Positions 42,401 through 49,800 of a DNA stretch of 64,000 nucleotides are shown here, piece by piece. Location of the stretch: positions 103,519-167,518 of the forward strand of contig WLIV01000006.1 in NCBI GenBank assembly GCA_009702045.1, given 5' to 3'. The translations under genes were made by a program, and so were the position numbers. The stretch comes from Actinomycetota bacterium (lineage in GTDB: Bacteria; Actinomycetota; Acidimicrobiia; Acidimicrobiales; Ilumatobacteraceae). The notes under the pieces are model-generated. The model had not been told where the DNA came from, ran no database searches, and saw nothing but the letters and a program-made list of their open reading frames with translations. Each line of letters opens with the position of its first letter. Position 1 is the stretch's first letter.

Positions 42401-43915
42401 CCGGTGCCGCATCCGCTGGAAGCCCTGGTGGTGCGGTATGCGCGCACGCACGGCCCGTTCGTGGTCGAGTCCTTGGCGCAGCGTCTCGGCATCTCGGTTG
42501 AGCGCGCCACCGGTGCGCTCAACGCGCTGGAGGCCGAGGGCCGCGTGGTACGCGGCGAGTTCCGCCCCAACGAGAGCGGCCGCGAGTGGTGCGACCAGGA
42601 CGTGCTGCGCCAGCTGCGTCGCCGCTCGCTGGCCGCGCTGCGACGCGAGGTCGAGCCGGTCGAGCAGCACACCTACGCCCACTTCCTGCAGGGCTGGCAG
42701 GGCATCCCCGGCGATCGTCGTGGCCTCGATGGGTTGGTGGAGGCGATCGGGCAGTTGCAGGGCGCGGCGCTGGTGGCCAGCACGTTGGAGACCGATCTGC
42801 TGCCGGCCCGTCTGCGCAGCTACCGCCCCGCTGAACTCGACGAGTTGTGCACATCGGGCGAGCTGGTGTGGGTGGGTGCCGGTGCACTGGGTGCCAACGA
42901 CGGCCGCATTCGCCTGTGCTTCGCCGACCAGCTGCCTGCGCTGGCCGCGGGGTGGGAGGCCGTCGAGCCGCCCGACGGCCCGCTGCACGAGGCACTGCGC
43001 ACTCACCTGACACAACACGGCGCCAGCTTCTGGAACGGCCTGCGCGCAGCCGCCGCCGATGCCACCGACACCGAACTGCTCACTTCGCTGTGGGATCTTG
43101 TGTGGGCCGGCGAGGTCACCAACGACTCACTCGCGCCGCTGCGTGCGCTGCTGCACTCGAAGGGGTCGAAGGCGGCCCGCCCCGCCAGCCCGGTGCGCGG
43201 CCGCCCACGGCCCGGTCGCCTCACGCGCATCGGCCCGCCGCTGGGTGCCGGCCGCTGGAGCATGGTGTCACCTCTCTTGTCACCCGTTCCGTCGTCCACG
43301 GTCGCCGCGCACACGGCCGCGCTGCAACTGCTCGATCGCTACGGCGTGGTCACCCGCGAGGCCGTGTTGGCCGAGGGTGTGCGCGGTGGGTATGCCGGTG
43401 TCTACGGCGTGCTGAAGGTGTTGGAGGAGCGCGGTCAGGCGCGCCGTGGCTACTTCGTCGCCGGCCTCGGCGCCGCGCAGTTCAGCCTGCCCGGCGCGGT
43501 GGATCGCCTGCGCTCGCTGCGTGACACCAGCGAGTGGAGCCTGCATCCGGAGACCGCACCTGCGCCCGTCGTGTTGGCCGCCACCGACCCGGCGCAGCCC
43601 TACGGCGCCACGCTCGCCTGGCCCGACACAGTCGGTCGTCCGGCGCGTACCGCAGGCGCGCTCGTCGTCAGCCGCGGTGGTGTGCCGTTGGTGTGGTTCG
43701 ACCGTCGCTCGCACCATGTGGTCACGTTCCCCGAAGCTGCCGCCGATGCCGGGTGGGCCGAGGCGCTGGCAGCGCTGGTGAAGGACGGCAACGCCCGCAG
43801 CGTGGAGGTGCGCAAGGTGAACGGCGAGACGGTCGGCCCGAACAGCGAGTGGGCGGCGGCACTGCTGCGGGTCGGCTTCGTCGAGGGCTACAAGGGCTTC
43901 ACCCTGCGGGCCTGA
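39482..43915 (+). CDS. lhr: Lhr, large ATP-dependent DNA helicase
   Basis: 1477 residues from a GTG, close to mycobacterial Lhr (about 1500). Helicase core: TPPQINGWPSIRAGQ, Walker A APTGSGKT (about 51-58), DEIHAMATTKRG Walker B, GLSATQRPLEEIARFL, and motif VI QRIGRAGH. The winged-helix and Lhr beta-barrel regions follow to about 860. The long C-terminal part (900-1477) is the Lhr-CTD, with the YTFFVVESLAQRLGI-like WH repeats. Lhr unwinds RNA:DNA hybrids in a DNA repair response. It is followed 1 bp later by a kinase-like gene. Confidence 0.95.
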   Translation: MADHPVRHPVLEGFSPAVREWFAASFPTPTPPQINGWPSIRAGQHTLVCAPTGSGKTLTAFLSSIDRLVSRPADAEPVKGVKVLYISPLRALAFDVEKNLRSPLMGIRLAAERLGVPFTEPSVAMRTGDTSSRERAQLSRRPPDLLITTPESLYLMLTSAVADTLASVHTVIIDEIHAMATTKRGAHLMLSLERLEAITRHGFQRIGLSATQRPLEEIARFLGGNEGGTARPVTIIDAGVRKEMEIEVVVPVEDMGATASEGGVWTSVYPRILAQVLEHRSTIIFCNGRRLTERLAARLNELAAEQGIAGEFVKAHHGSLAREQRVIIEDQLKRGHLRAIVATSSLELGIDMGAVDLVIQVESPGAVSRGMQRIGRAGHSVGEPSKGTLYPKHRGDLLEAAVVAQRMGKGLIETSRYLRNPLDVLAQQIVAHVCVHPDIRVADVAAMVRGAAGFAELSDDLLHNVLDLLSGRYPSDEFNELRPRLVWDRVNGTLRARDGSKRLAIMSGGTIPDRGLFGVFLPDGTRVGELDEEMVYESRPGDAFLLGASTWRIEDITFERVIVTPAPGVPAKMPFWHGDRPGRPLELGRALGAFQREVRALPAATAAATLMADYPLDAFAAGNVLRYLHEQAEATGAVPDDRTIVVERFRDEIGDWRVCILSPFGVPVHAPWAMAIERRLVERYDIPVETMYTDDGIVLRLPEAAEDLPLADLIIDPDDIDELVMSALPQTSLFSARFRECSARALLLPRRRPDQRTPLWQQRQRAADLLAVASKYPTFPMLLETTRECLQDVFDVPALREVLTQLRSRAIRVVSVDTAKASPFAQSLLFNWIAAFMYEGDSPLAERRAAALSLDRDLLRDLLGAEELRELLDPGALADLELELQLLADGRRARSADELHDVLRRLGDLTAQELDLRAEADSGPWVAELVQHRRAVSVSVAGEQRLIAADDAARYRDALGCNVPLGLPREFTEPVPHPLEALVVRYARTHGPFVVESLAQRLGISVERATGALNALEAEGRVVRGEFRPNESGREWCDQDVLRQLRRRSLAALRREVEPVEQHTYAHFLQGWQGIPGDRRGLDGLVEAIGQLQGAALVASTLETDLLPARLRSYRPAELDELCTSGELVWVGAGALGANDGRIRLCFADQLPALAAGWEAVEPPDGPLHEALRTHLTQHGASFWNGLRAAAADATDTELLTSLWDLVWAGEVTNDSLAPLRALLHSKGSKAARPASPVRGRPRPGRLTRIGPPLGAGRWSMVSPLLSPVPSSTVAAHTAALQLLDRYGVVTREAVLAEGVRGGYAGVYGVLKVLEERGQARRGYFVAGLGAAQFSLPGAVDRLRSLRDTSEWSLHPETAPAPVVLAATDPAQPYGATLAWPDTVGRPARTAGALVVSRGGVPLVWFDRRSHHVVTFPEAAADAGWAEALAALVKDGNARSVEVRKVNGETVGPNSEWAAALLRVGFVEGYKGFTLRA

Positions 43916-43916
43916 C

Positions 43917-44927
43917 ATGCGCTTCGAAGATCTCTCCACGGCAGCTCAGGTGGCCCGTATACGGCGCACGGCCTTCGCCGCGCTGGCCGACTACCCGCTG
44001 GAGGTGGCGCGGCTGCGCCTGCTGAACCACGGTTTCAACACCACCTACCGCGTCGACACCACCGACGGTCGCCGCTTCGCACTTCGCATCAACGTGAACT
44101 CGCGGCGCTCGCCGCAGAACCTGGCCGCCGAGGTCGCGTGGCTGACGGCGCTGGCCGCCGACACCGACCTGTGGCTGCCCGCTCCGCAGCCAACGCGCAG
44201 CGGGGCGATGACCACGGCGGTGTTCAGCCCCGATCTCGGCCGTTCGCTGCCTGCGGTGCTGTTCTCGTGGCTGCCGGGCAGCAACGTGGGCGACGAGGCC
44301 ACGGTCGAGCAGATGCAGGCCGTCGGTCGCGCGACGGCTGTGCTGCATCAGCACGCGGAGCACTGGACGCTGCCGCCGGGCGCGGCGCTTCCCGCCATCG
44401 ACTCGGTGCTGATGGACATGCCCTACCGCCTGGGCGACGACCACCCGTTGCTCACCGACGACGGCCACGCAGTGATCGACGAAGCCTTCACCCGCATCCA
44501 GGTGCACTACGACGCGCTGCTCGCCGGGGCGCGGCGACAACCGCTGCACGCCGACCTGCACTTCTGGAACGTGAACTGGTTTCGGGGCCGGCTGATCGTG
44601 TTCGACTTCGACGACAGCGGCGTGGGCGTCCCGGCGCAAGACCTGGGGATCAGCGTCTACTACCTGCGCGACAACGCCGCGCAGGAAGCTGCGTTGCTTC
44701 ACGGCTATCAGCAGGTGCGCCCACTGCCGTCGTTCACGAGCGAGCAGTACGAGGCGATCGTTGCCAGCCGCAACCTGGTGCTGTTGAACGACATCGTCAC
44801 CACCACCAATGCCGAGTTCCTGGCGATGCTGCCGCGCTACGTGCCGAACTCGGTCACCAAGCTGCGGGCCTATCTCGACACCGGCGTGTTCCGCCACGAG
44901 GTGCCGGGCCTCATCCCGGCCGACTGA
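43917..44927 (+). CDS. APH-fold small-molecule kinase (phosphotransferase family)
   Basis: 336 residues starting 1 bp after lhr. LNHGFNTTYRVDT and RFALRINV supply the nucleotide loop and Lys. The catalytic loop is HADLHFWN (around residue 202) and the metal Asp motif FDFDDSGVG. This set is shared by aminoglycoside phosphotransferases, homoserine kinase II and choline kinases; nothing here specifies antibiotic resistance. Coupling to lhr is positional only. Confidence 0.85.
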   Translation: MRFEDLSTAAQVARIRRTAFAALADYPLEVARLRLLNHGFNTTYRVDTTDGRRFALRINVNSRRSPQNLAAEVAWLTALAADTDLWLPAPQPTRSGAMTTAVFSPDLGRSLPAVLFSWLPGSNVGDEATVEQMQAVGRATAVLHQHAEHWTLPPGAALPAIDSVLMDMPYRLGDDHPLLTDDGHAVIDEAFTRIQVHYDALLAGARRQPLHADLHFWNVNWFRGRLIVFDFDDSGVGVPAQDLGISVYYLRDNAAQEAALLHGYQQVRPLPSFTSEQYEAIVASRNLVLLNDIVTTTNAEFLAMLPRYVPNSVTKLRAYLDTGVFRHEVPGLIPAD

Positions 44928-44932
44928 AACGT

Positions 44933-45517
44933 TCAGCCGCGGTGGACGGCGCGCAGTCCGGCCCAAGCCATGTCGGCGACCTGCTGGCCGAGCACTTCCG
45001 GGTCGAATGCTTCGCCGCGCTCCACGAGGTGGCGACTGGCCCCTTCGGCCAAGCCGACCAGACCGTGGGCGAGCGTGCGCTGATGGTCGCTGTCGATGTC
45101 GGCGGCGATGAGCGGTGCGATGGCGTGGGCGGTCTCGGCGGTGATGCGGCGAATGGTGGACACCGATTCCTCGTCGCGGTTGGCGCGTGAACCGAACAGC
45201 AGCAAGAACGCGTCGTGGTCGTTGGCCACCCAGCGGAAGTAGGCCTTGAAGCCGAACTCGGTCTGCTCCTTGCCGTTGGTGGCGCTGGCGACGGCCTTGG
45301 TCACTGTGTTGCGCAGCCGATTGCCGGCTTCTTCCAGCAGCGCCAGGTAGAGATCTTGCTTGCTGTCGAAGTGCTGGTAGAGCACCGGCTTGGTGACCCC
45401 GGCGGCGTCGGCGACGTCGTTCATCGAGGTGGAGTGGAAGCCGTTGCGGGCGAACACCTGCACCGAGACGTCGAGGATCTGCTCCCGTCGTGCTGGGGCT
45501 GGTAGGCGCATACTCAT
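44933..45517 (-). CDS. TetR-family transcriptional regulator
   Basis: 194 residues. The HTH is near residues 25-55 (TSMNDVADAAGVTKPVLYQHFDSKQDLYLAL), followed by a helical ligand domain of unknown specificity. An inverted repeat GTTACC-AAAG-GGTAAC starts 3 bp upstream of its ATG, suggesting autoregulation. It converges on the kinase gene with a 5-bp gap. Targets beyond itself could include the downstream small membrane protein and sortase operon, which runs in the same direction from 47020. Confidence 0.9.
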   Translation of the reverse strand: MSMRLPAPARREQILDVSVQVFARNGFHSTSMNDVADAAGVTKPVLYQHFDSKQDLYLALLEEAGNRLRNTVTKAVASATNGKEQTEFGFKAYFRWVANDHDAFLLLFGSRANRDEESVSTIRRITAETAHAIAPLIAADIDSDHQRTLAHGLVGLAEGASRHLVERGEAFDPEVLGQQVADMAWAGLRAVHRG

Positions 45518-45520
45518 AGA

Positions 45521-45536
45521 GTTACCAAAGGGTAAC
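45521..45536. promoter_or_regulatory. Operator candidate for the TetR regulator
   Basis: GTTACC (45521-45526), AAAG, GGTAAC (45531-45536) form a perfect 6+4+6 palindrome immediately upstream of the TetR start codon. Binding here would block the regulator's own transcription. Confidence 0.6.
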
Positions 45537-45579
45537 CAGTCGCGCGGCCGGAGGAAACTCGCCGCCGACGCGCCCTGCG

Positions 45580-45831
45580 TCAGAGGCCGCGTGCGCGGTC
45601 GTCGCGTTCGGCGGCTTTGATGCCGTAGCCGAGGACGATGGCGGGGGCCAGCAGGATCGAGCCGATCACCAGGCTGCCGATGACGACACCTGACACCAGG
45701 CCGTTGAAGCTGACCGCGAAGCCGATGACGAACGTCGCGATGGCAACGGCGTAGAAGAGATAGCCGATGCGGTTGGCGAGCAAGGTGTACTTGGCCACCT
45801 TCTGGCGCCGGGCGCGAACGAGGTCGGTCAT
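45580..45831 (-). CDS. Small two-TM membrane protein
   Basis: 83 residues. A basic N-terminus (MTDLVRARRQKVAKY) precedes two hydrophobic segments (about 22-41 and 45-68), and a short charged tail ends in ERDDRARGL. The start is 1 bp after the sortase stop, so it is expressed with the class E sortase. No family is recognised. Its predicted hairpin topology with a cytoplasmic N-terminus is a guess from charges. Confidence 0.7.
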   Translation of the reverse strand: MTDLVRARRQKVAKYTLLANRIGYLFYAVAIATFVIGFAVSFNGLVSGVVIGSLVIGSILLAPAIVLGYGIKAAERDDRARGL

Positions 45832-45832
45832 G

Positions 45833-47020
45833 TCAGAGTCCTGGGGGTAGCAAACGGTTGACGTTCTGGAAGAAGAAGTACAGCACCACCACGAACGGCA
45901 GCGCCCCGACGAGGAACGCCACGTACAGCCGCCGCGAGGCCTTGGCCGTGTAGTACGCGCCGAGTGCGATGGCGATCAGCACCAGACCCCAACCGATGGC
46001 GTGGGGGATGGCGGTGCGGTCGCCGAACCAGCCCTGCGAGAACGCATCGTCGGCCGTCGCGTTGTCGACGGCGACCGTCGTGGGGGTGTTCGGCGTGGTA
46101 TCGACGGTCGTGTCGCCGGTGCTGTTCCCCGTGTCGGGTGCACTGTCGCCGGGGATGTCGGTTCCGTCGCTCGCCTGCGTGATCGGGCCGGGGCGCATCA
46201 CCGGGTCGCTCTCGCCGGGCACCAGCGCGGCGTGGATGATGAGGCGCTGCTTGGCGGTGTAGGCGGGGTGGCAGGTGGCCAGCGTGAGCGTTGCGGTGTT
46301 CGGGTCGGTGGTGGGAATGACCTTCGCGTATTGCGACGGGCTGACGACTTCTGTGGACATCACTGCATAGACGAACGTGCCGTCGACGGTGATGGCGGTG
46401 ATGCGATCGCCCGGCTTCAGTTGGTTCAGCTCGAGGAACGGGTGGCCCCATGTCGTGCGGTGACCGGCGATGGCAGCGTTGCCCAACTGGCCGGGCATGG
46501 GTGTCTCGATGAAGTGCCCCGGCCCCAGCTTCAGATCGGTGAGGCGCACACCTTGGACGACATACCAGTCGAGACCGATCTTGGGGATCTTGAGCTGGGC
46601 CACCACCTTGCCGTGCTCGACCGCCGGACGGGCAGGCGCGGTGGGAATCGTGGTGGGTGCGCCGTCGGTGGTGGGCGTGGTGTTGGCGACCGTGGTGTCG
46701 GCGACCGTGGTGGTGTTCGCAAGCTGTTCGCGGAACTGCTGCTCGAGCTGACTCTGCGACTGAGCGGTCTGGATGCCGGTGCCCCACAACTGGTAACCGA
46801 CGAACGCAAACATCAGCAGACCGAGGGTGATCAGGCTGCGACCGATGCCGCCGACCAACCAGCGCCAGTCTCGCGGCGCCTTGGGTCGATCGAAGTACGG
46901 CACCCGCTTGCGACGCTTGTCCTTCAGCGACAATCGGTTGGGCGTCGGGTTCGACCAGTCGGTGGAATTGCTCGTTGCATCCTCCGAGTTGCTGGTCACG
47001 AATCGTGACGCTACCCGCAC
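45833..47020 (-). CDS. Class E sortase with N- and C-terminal membrane anchors
   Basis: 395 residues from a GTG; a GTG seven codons later is possible. A basic cytoplasmic start, a TM helix (about 56-75), a Thr-rich spacer, then the sortase domain follow. AGHRTTWGHPFLELNQ carries the His, TLATCHPAYTAKQRLII carries the Cys and Arg. A long Thr/Asp-rich linker and one or two TM helices (about 335-390) end the chain. Class E sortases attach proteins to the wall. A second sortase in this window is the lipoprotein at 24652. It diverges from ccmA over 51 bp. Confidence 0.9.
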   Translation of the reverse strand: MRVASRFVTSNSEDATSNSTDWSNPTPNRLSLKDKRRKRVPYFDRPKAPRDWRWLVGGIGRSLITLGLLMFAFVGYQLWGTGIQTAQSQSQLEQQFREQLANTTTVADTTVANTTPTTDGAPTTIPTAPARPAVEHGKVVAQLKIPKIGLDWYVVQGVRLTDLKLGPGHFIETPMPGQLGNAAIAGHRTTWGHPFLELNQLKPGDRITAITVDGTFVYAVMSTEVVSPSQYAKVIPTTDPNTATLTLATCHPAYTAKQRLIIHAALVPGESDPVMRPGPITQASDGTDIPGDSAPDTGNSTGDTTVDTTPNTPTTVAVDNATADDAFSQGWFGDRTAIPHAIGWGLVLIAIALGAYYTAKASRRLYVAFLVGALPFVVVLYFFFQNVNRLLPPGL

Positions 47021-47071
47021 CGACCTGCTGAAGTGTCGCCGGGGTACCCACTCCGTTAGCGTTCCCTGCTC

Positions 47072-47716
47072 GTGGAGCCTGTCGTGCGTCTGGTCGATGT
47101 CGTGGCAGTGCTGGGTGGTTTCCCTGCACTTGCCGGTGCGTCACTCACGGTGGAACGCGGCGAGATCGTGCTACTGCGTGGACCGAATGGTGCGGGCAAG
47201 ACGTCGCTGCTGCGGTTGTGCGCCGGGTTGCTGGCCGTCGAACGCGGCCAGGCCACTGTGTTGGGCTGCGACCTGACGCTCGACCGTGCCGCGGTGCGCC
47301 GCCGGGTGGGTCTGCTGGGCCACGCCAACGGACTGTACGCGGATTTGACGGTGGGCGACAACGTGCGTTTCTGGGGTGACACCGTCGGCGCCACCGAGCG
47401 CGAGATCGCCGCATCGATGGAACGAATGGGCTTGGCCAACCGGCTGATGGATGTGCCGGTCGGTCGGCTGAGCGCCGGCCAGCGGCGGCGAACCGCACTG
47501 GCCTGTCTGGTGGCCCGTCGCGCCGAGCTGTGGCTGCTCGACGAACCCCATGCCGGCCTCGACGCTGCCGGCCGCGACGAACTGGACCAGACCCTGCGTG
47601 CTGCGGCCGCGGCCGGGGCGACGGTGATGGTTGCCAGCCACGAACTGGAACGGGCCGGCGCGCTCGCCAGCCGAGTCGTGGAAGTGGTCGGCGGTCAGGT
47701 TCGAGGTGCCGCATGA
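47072..47716 (+). CDS. ccmA: Heme exporter ATPase CcmA
   Basis: 214 residues from a GTG. Walker A is GPNGAGKTSL, the signature loop RLSAGQRRRTALACLV, Walker B LWLLDEPHAGLDA and the switch His SHE. It is the ATPase of the CcmABCD complex that releases holo-CcmE. Because ccmB, C, D and E follow with overlapping or touching frames, the assignment as CcmA rather than a generic ABC ATPase is secure. It opens the longest same-strand run in the window (to 53580). Confidence 0.92.
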   Translation: MEPVVRLVDVVAVLGGFPALAGASLTVERGEIVLLRGPNGAGKTSLLRLCAGLLAVERGQATVLGCDLTLDRAAVRRRVGLLGHANGLYADLTVGDNVRFWGDTVGATEREIAASMERMGLANRLMDVPVGRLSAGQRRRTALACLVARRAELWLLDEPHAGLDAAGRDELDQTLRAAAAAGATVMVASHELERAGALASRVVEVVGGQVRGAA

Positions 47717-48396
47717 ATGCCTGGGGTATCGCCCGCCTGGTGGCGGCCAAGGACTTGCGCGTCGAGTGGCGCAGCCGTGTGCTGATCAACCAGGTGCTGC
47801 CGTTCGCCACGTTGGTAATGGTGATGTTCGCGTTCGCGCTCGACAACGACCAGACGCTCACCCGCGTGGCCCCCGGTCTGGTGTGGCTGGCCACGATGTT
47901 CAGCCTGCTCGTGGTGGTGCAACGCTCGTTCGCGGTCGAGACTGCCGACGGCGCACTCGACGCGCTGCAAGTGGCCGGTGTGCGGCCCGCCGGCATCTTC
48001 CTCGGCAAGTCGCTGGCGTTGTTGGCCCAGCTGGCGGTGTTGGAACTGGTGCTGATGGGGGCCGCCGTCGTGCTGTACCGCACCGAGCTGCACGCCGGTG
48101 GAGTCGTGCTGTTGGTCACCACCTACGTGGCCGCGACCACCGGGCTGGCATTCGTCGGTACGCTCTACGGAGGTCTCGCCGCTGGGGCCAAAGGGCGCGA
48201 AACCTTGCTTCCGCTCCTGATGCTCCCGGTGGTGGCACCCGTTCTGATCGGTGCAACCCGGGCGACCGAAGCAGCGCTCGGCACGGAAGGGGCGACGCCC
48301 AGTGACGGTTGGCCGTGGATCGGCCTGCTGATCCTGTTCGCCGCCCTGTTCGGTGTCGGGGGCACGATGGCCTTCGGCTCGTTGATCGACGAATAA
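47713..48396 (+). CDS. ccmB: Heme exporter membrane subunit CcmB
   Basis: 227 residues starting at the ATGA overlap with ccmA. Six hydrophobic segments are spread over the chain, and the N-terminus AKDLRVEWRSRVLINQVLPF is the CcmB start motif. It forms the ABC complex with CcmA and CcmC. Residues 60-75 (MFSLLVVVQRSFAVE) match the conserved CcmB loop. Confidence 0.9.
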   Translation: MNAWGIARLVAAKDLRVEWRSRVLINQVLPFATLVMVMFAFALDNDQTLTRVAPGLVWLATMFSLLVVVQRSFAVETADGALDALQVAGVRPAGIFLGKSLALLAQLAVLELVLMGAAVVLYRTELHAGGVVLLVTTYVAATTGLAFVGTLYGGLAAGAKGRETLLPLLMLPVVAPVLIGATRATEAALGTEGATPSDGWPWIGLLILFAALFGVGGTMAFGSLIDE

Positions 48397-48398
48397 CC

Positions 48399-49142
48399 AT
48401 GAACTTGACTTCTTCTTCCTCTTCTTCGCCCTCTCCCTCTCCCACGTCCACCCGCTTCACCCGCGCGCTCGGTGTCGCCGCGCTGGTCGGCATCGGCTGG
48501 CTGGTGCTCTTCGGCCTGTTCCTCTCCCCGAACGATCGGGTGCAGAAGACGGGTGTGCGCATCCTCTACATCCACGTGCCGTCGGCATGGCTGGCCTACC
48601 TGGCGTTCGGCGTCACCGGTCTGTCCAGCGCCGCCTACCTGTGGAAGCGCACGCGCAATCTGCAGTGGGATCGCGTGGCAGGTGCCAGCGCCGAGGTGGG
48701 GGTGCTGTTCATGGGCATCACCCTCGTCAGCGGCAGCCTGTGGGGCCGCATCTCGTGGGGTCAGTTCTGGACGTGGGATGCACGCCTCACCACGACCGCA
48801 TTCCTGTTCGTCACCTACATCGGCTACCTCGCCGTGCGCGACCTCGGTGGCACCCACCAGCAGCGGGCCAAGCGCAGCGCAGTCATGGCGCTGTTGGCCG
48901 TGCTGGAGGTTCCACTGGTGCACTTCAGCGTGAAGTGGTGGCGGCCGCTGCACCAGAACGAGACCGTGGAGAAGGGCAAGTTGAACGGCCTGATGCTGTT
49001 CAGCCTGTTCATCGGTCTGATCTCGTTCACTCTGCTCTACGTGTGGCTGGTGATCCATCGCCAACGTGTACTCGCCCTGAACGACCAGGTCGACGACCGC
49101 GGGCTGGATCTCGCGCTCGCCGCTCGCCGGGAGGAGTCCTGA
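48399..49142 (+). CDS. ccmC: Cytochrome c maturation protein CcmC
   Basis: 247 residues. A Ser/Pro-rich start of about 18 residues comes from a CT-rich DNA run and is atypical. Six TM helices follow, and the heme-handling Trp-rich motif is SWGQFWTWDARLTT. IHVPSAWLAYLAFG with its His and VHFSVKWW with the second His complete the heme-binding set. It loads heme onto CcmE. Its stop shares one base with the ccmD start (TGATG). Confidence 0.92.
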   Translation: MNLTSSSSSSPSPSPTSTRFTRALGVAALVGIGWLVLFGLFLSPNDRVQKTGVRILYIHVPSAWLAYLAFGVTGLSSAAYLWKRTRNLQWDRVAGASAEVGVLFMGITLVSGSLWGRISWGQFWTWDARLTTTAFLFVTYIGYLAVRDLGGTHQQRAKRSAVMALLAVLEVPLVHFSVKWWRPLHQNETVEKGKLNGLMLFSLFIGLISFTLLYVWLVIHRQRVLALNDQVDDRGLDLALAARREES

Positions 49143-49285
49143 TGGTCGCCATGCTCCACGCCCCGTACGTGATCGGCAGCTACGTCGTCACCCTGGGCGG
49201 TATCGCGCTGTACACGGTCGGCATGTTTGCCAGAGCGCGCAAGGCGGCCAAGCGTCTCCCCGACGAGGAGCGTCCCTGGTCGTGA
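49142..49285 (+). CDS. ccmD: CcmD small membrane protein
   Basis: 47 residues starting at the TGATG junction with ccmC. One TM helix (about 12-30) starting HAPYVIGSYVVTLGG matches the CcmD pattern, with a basic tail (ARARKAAKRLPDEE). CcmD stabilises CcmABC and aids release of heme-CcmE. The gene is small enough to be missed by automatic annotation. Its stop overlaps the GTG of ccmE. Confidence 0.85.
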   Translation: MVAMLHAPYVIGSYVVTLGGIALYTVGMFARARKAAKRLPDEERPWS

Positions 49286-49800
49286 GCGAACCGACCGATA
49301 GCGATCTGAACCTTGCGCCTCGCGAGGTCGTGCCCACCGCCGCCCGGGGCAAGAAGAAGCCGTGGTTCGCCTACGCAGTGCTGGTGTTGGCGCTGGGTGC
49401 CGGCGGTCTGTTCGTCGCCAAGTTCCTCACGAACGCGATCGACTACTACTGCAACGTCGATGAGATCGGGCACAAGAGCGGCTGCGACGTCGGCCGCAAC
49501 ATCCGCATCCAGGGTGTGGTCGACAAGGACTCCATCGAGAAGGCCGGCGCCGTCACCAACTTCGTGGTCACGTTCCACGGTGAATCGATACCGGTCGTGC
49601 TCAGCAGCAAGCCCACCGGTCTGTTCCAGGAATGTATTCCGGTGGTGATCACCGGCAAAGTCGTCGACGCCGATGATGGCACGCAGTACTTCGAGGGCAA
49701 CGAGGTGCTGGTGAAGCACTCGGAGAACTACGACAAGGAGAACAAGGACCGCGTGGCGACGGCCAATGGAGAGGCCGCGGCATGCTCGCAGAAGGGCTGA
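49282..49800 (+). CDS. ccmE: Heme chaperone CcmE
   Basis: 172 residues from a GTG. One TM helix (about 29-48) anchors an OB-fold domain. The heme-attaching His146 and Tyr150 form the HxxxY motif HSENY, so this is the His-type chaperone, not the CxxxY variant of some other lineages. Two Cys (57 and 68) in a loop after the TM and Cys118 are unusual additions. It takes heme from CcmC and hands it to CcmF. Confidence 0.93.
   Translation: MSEPTDSDLNLAPREVVPTAARGKKKPWFAYAVLVLALGAGGLFVAKFLTNAIDYYCNVDEIGHKSGCDVGRNIRIQGVVDKDSIEKAGAVTNFVVTFHGESIPVVLSSKPTGLFQECIPVVITGKVVDADDGTQYFEGNEVLVKHSENYDKENKDRVATANGEAAACSQKG

Noticed and set aside
39365..43018. 1217-codon open frame on the minus strand opposite lhr
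   Set aside because: It mirrors the GC-rich codons of lhr, has no domain I recognise and contains a low-complexity His/Gln/Arg-rich composition typical of shadow frames.
43917..44927. Aminoglycoside resistance gene
   Set aside because: The APH fold is shared by many housekeeping kinases, and no resistance-specific motif or mobile context is present.
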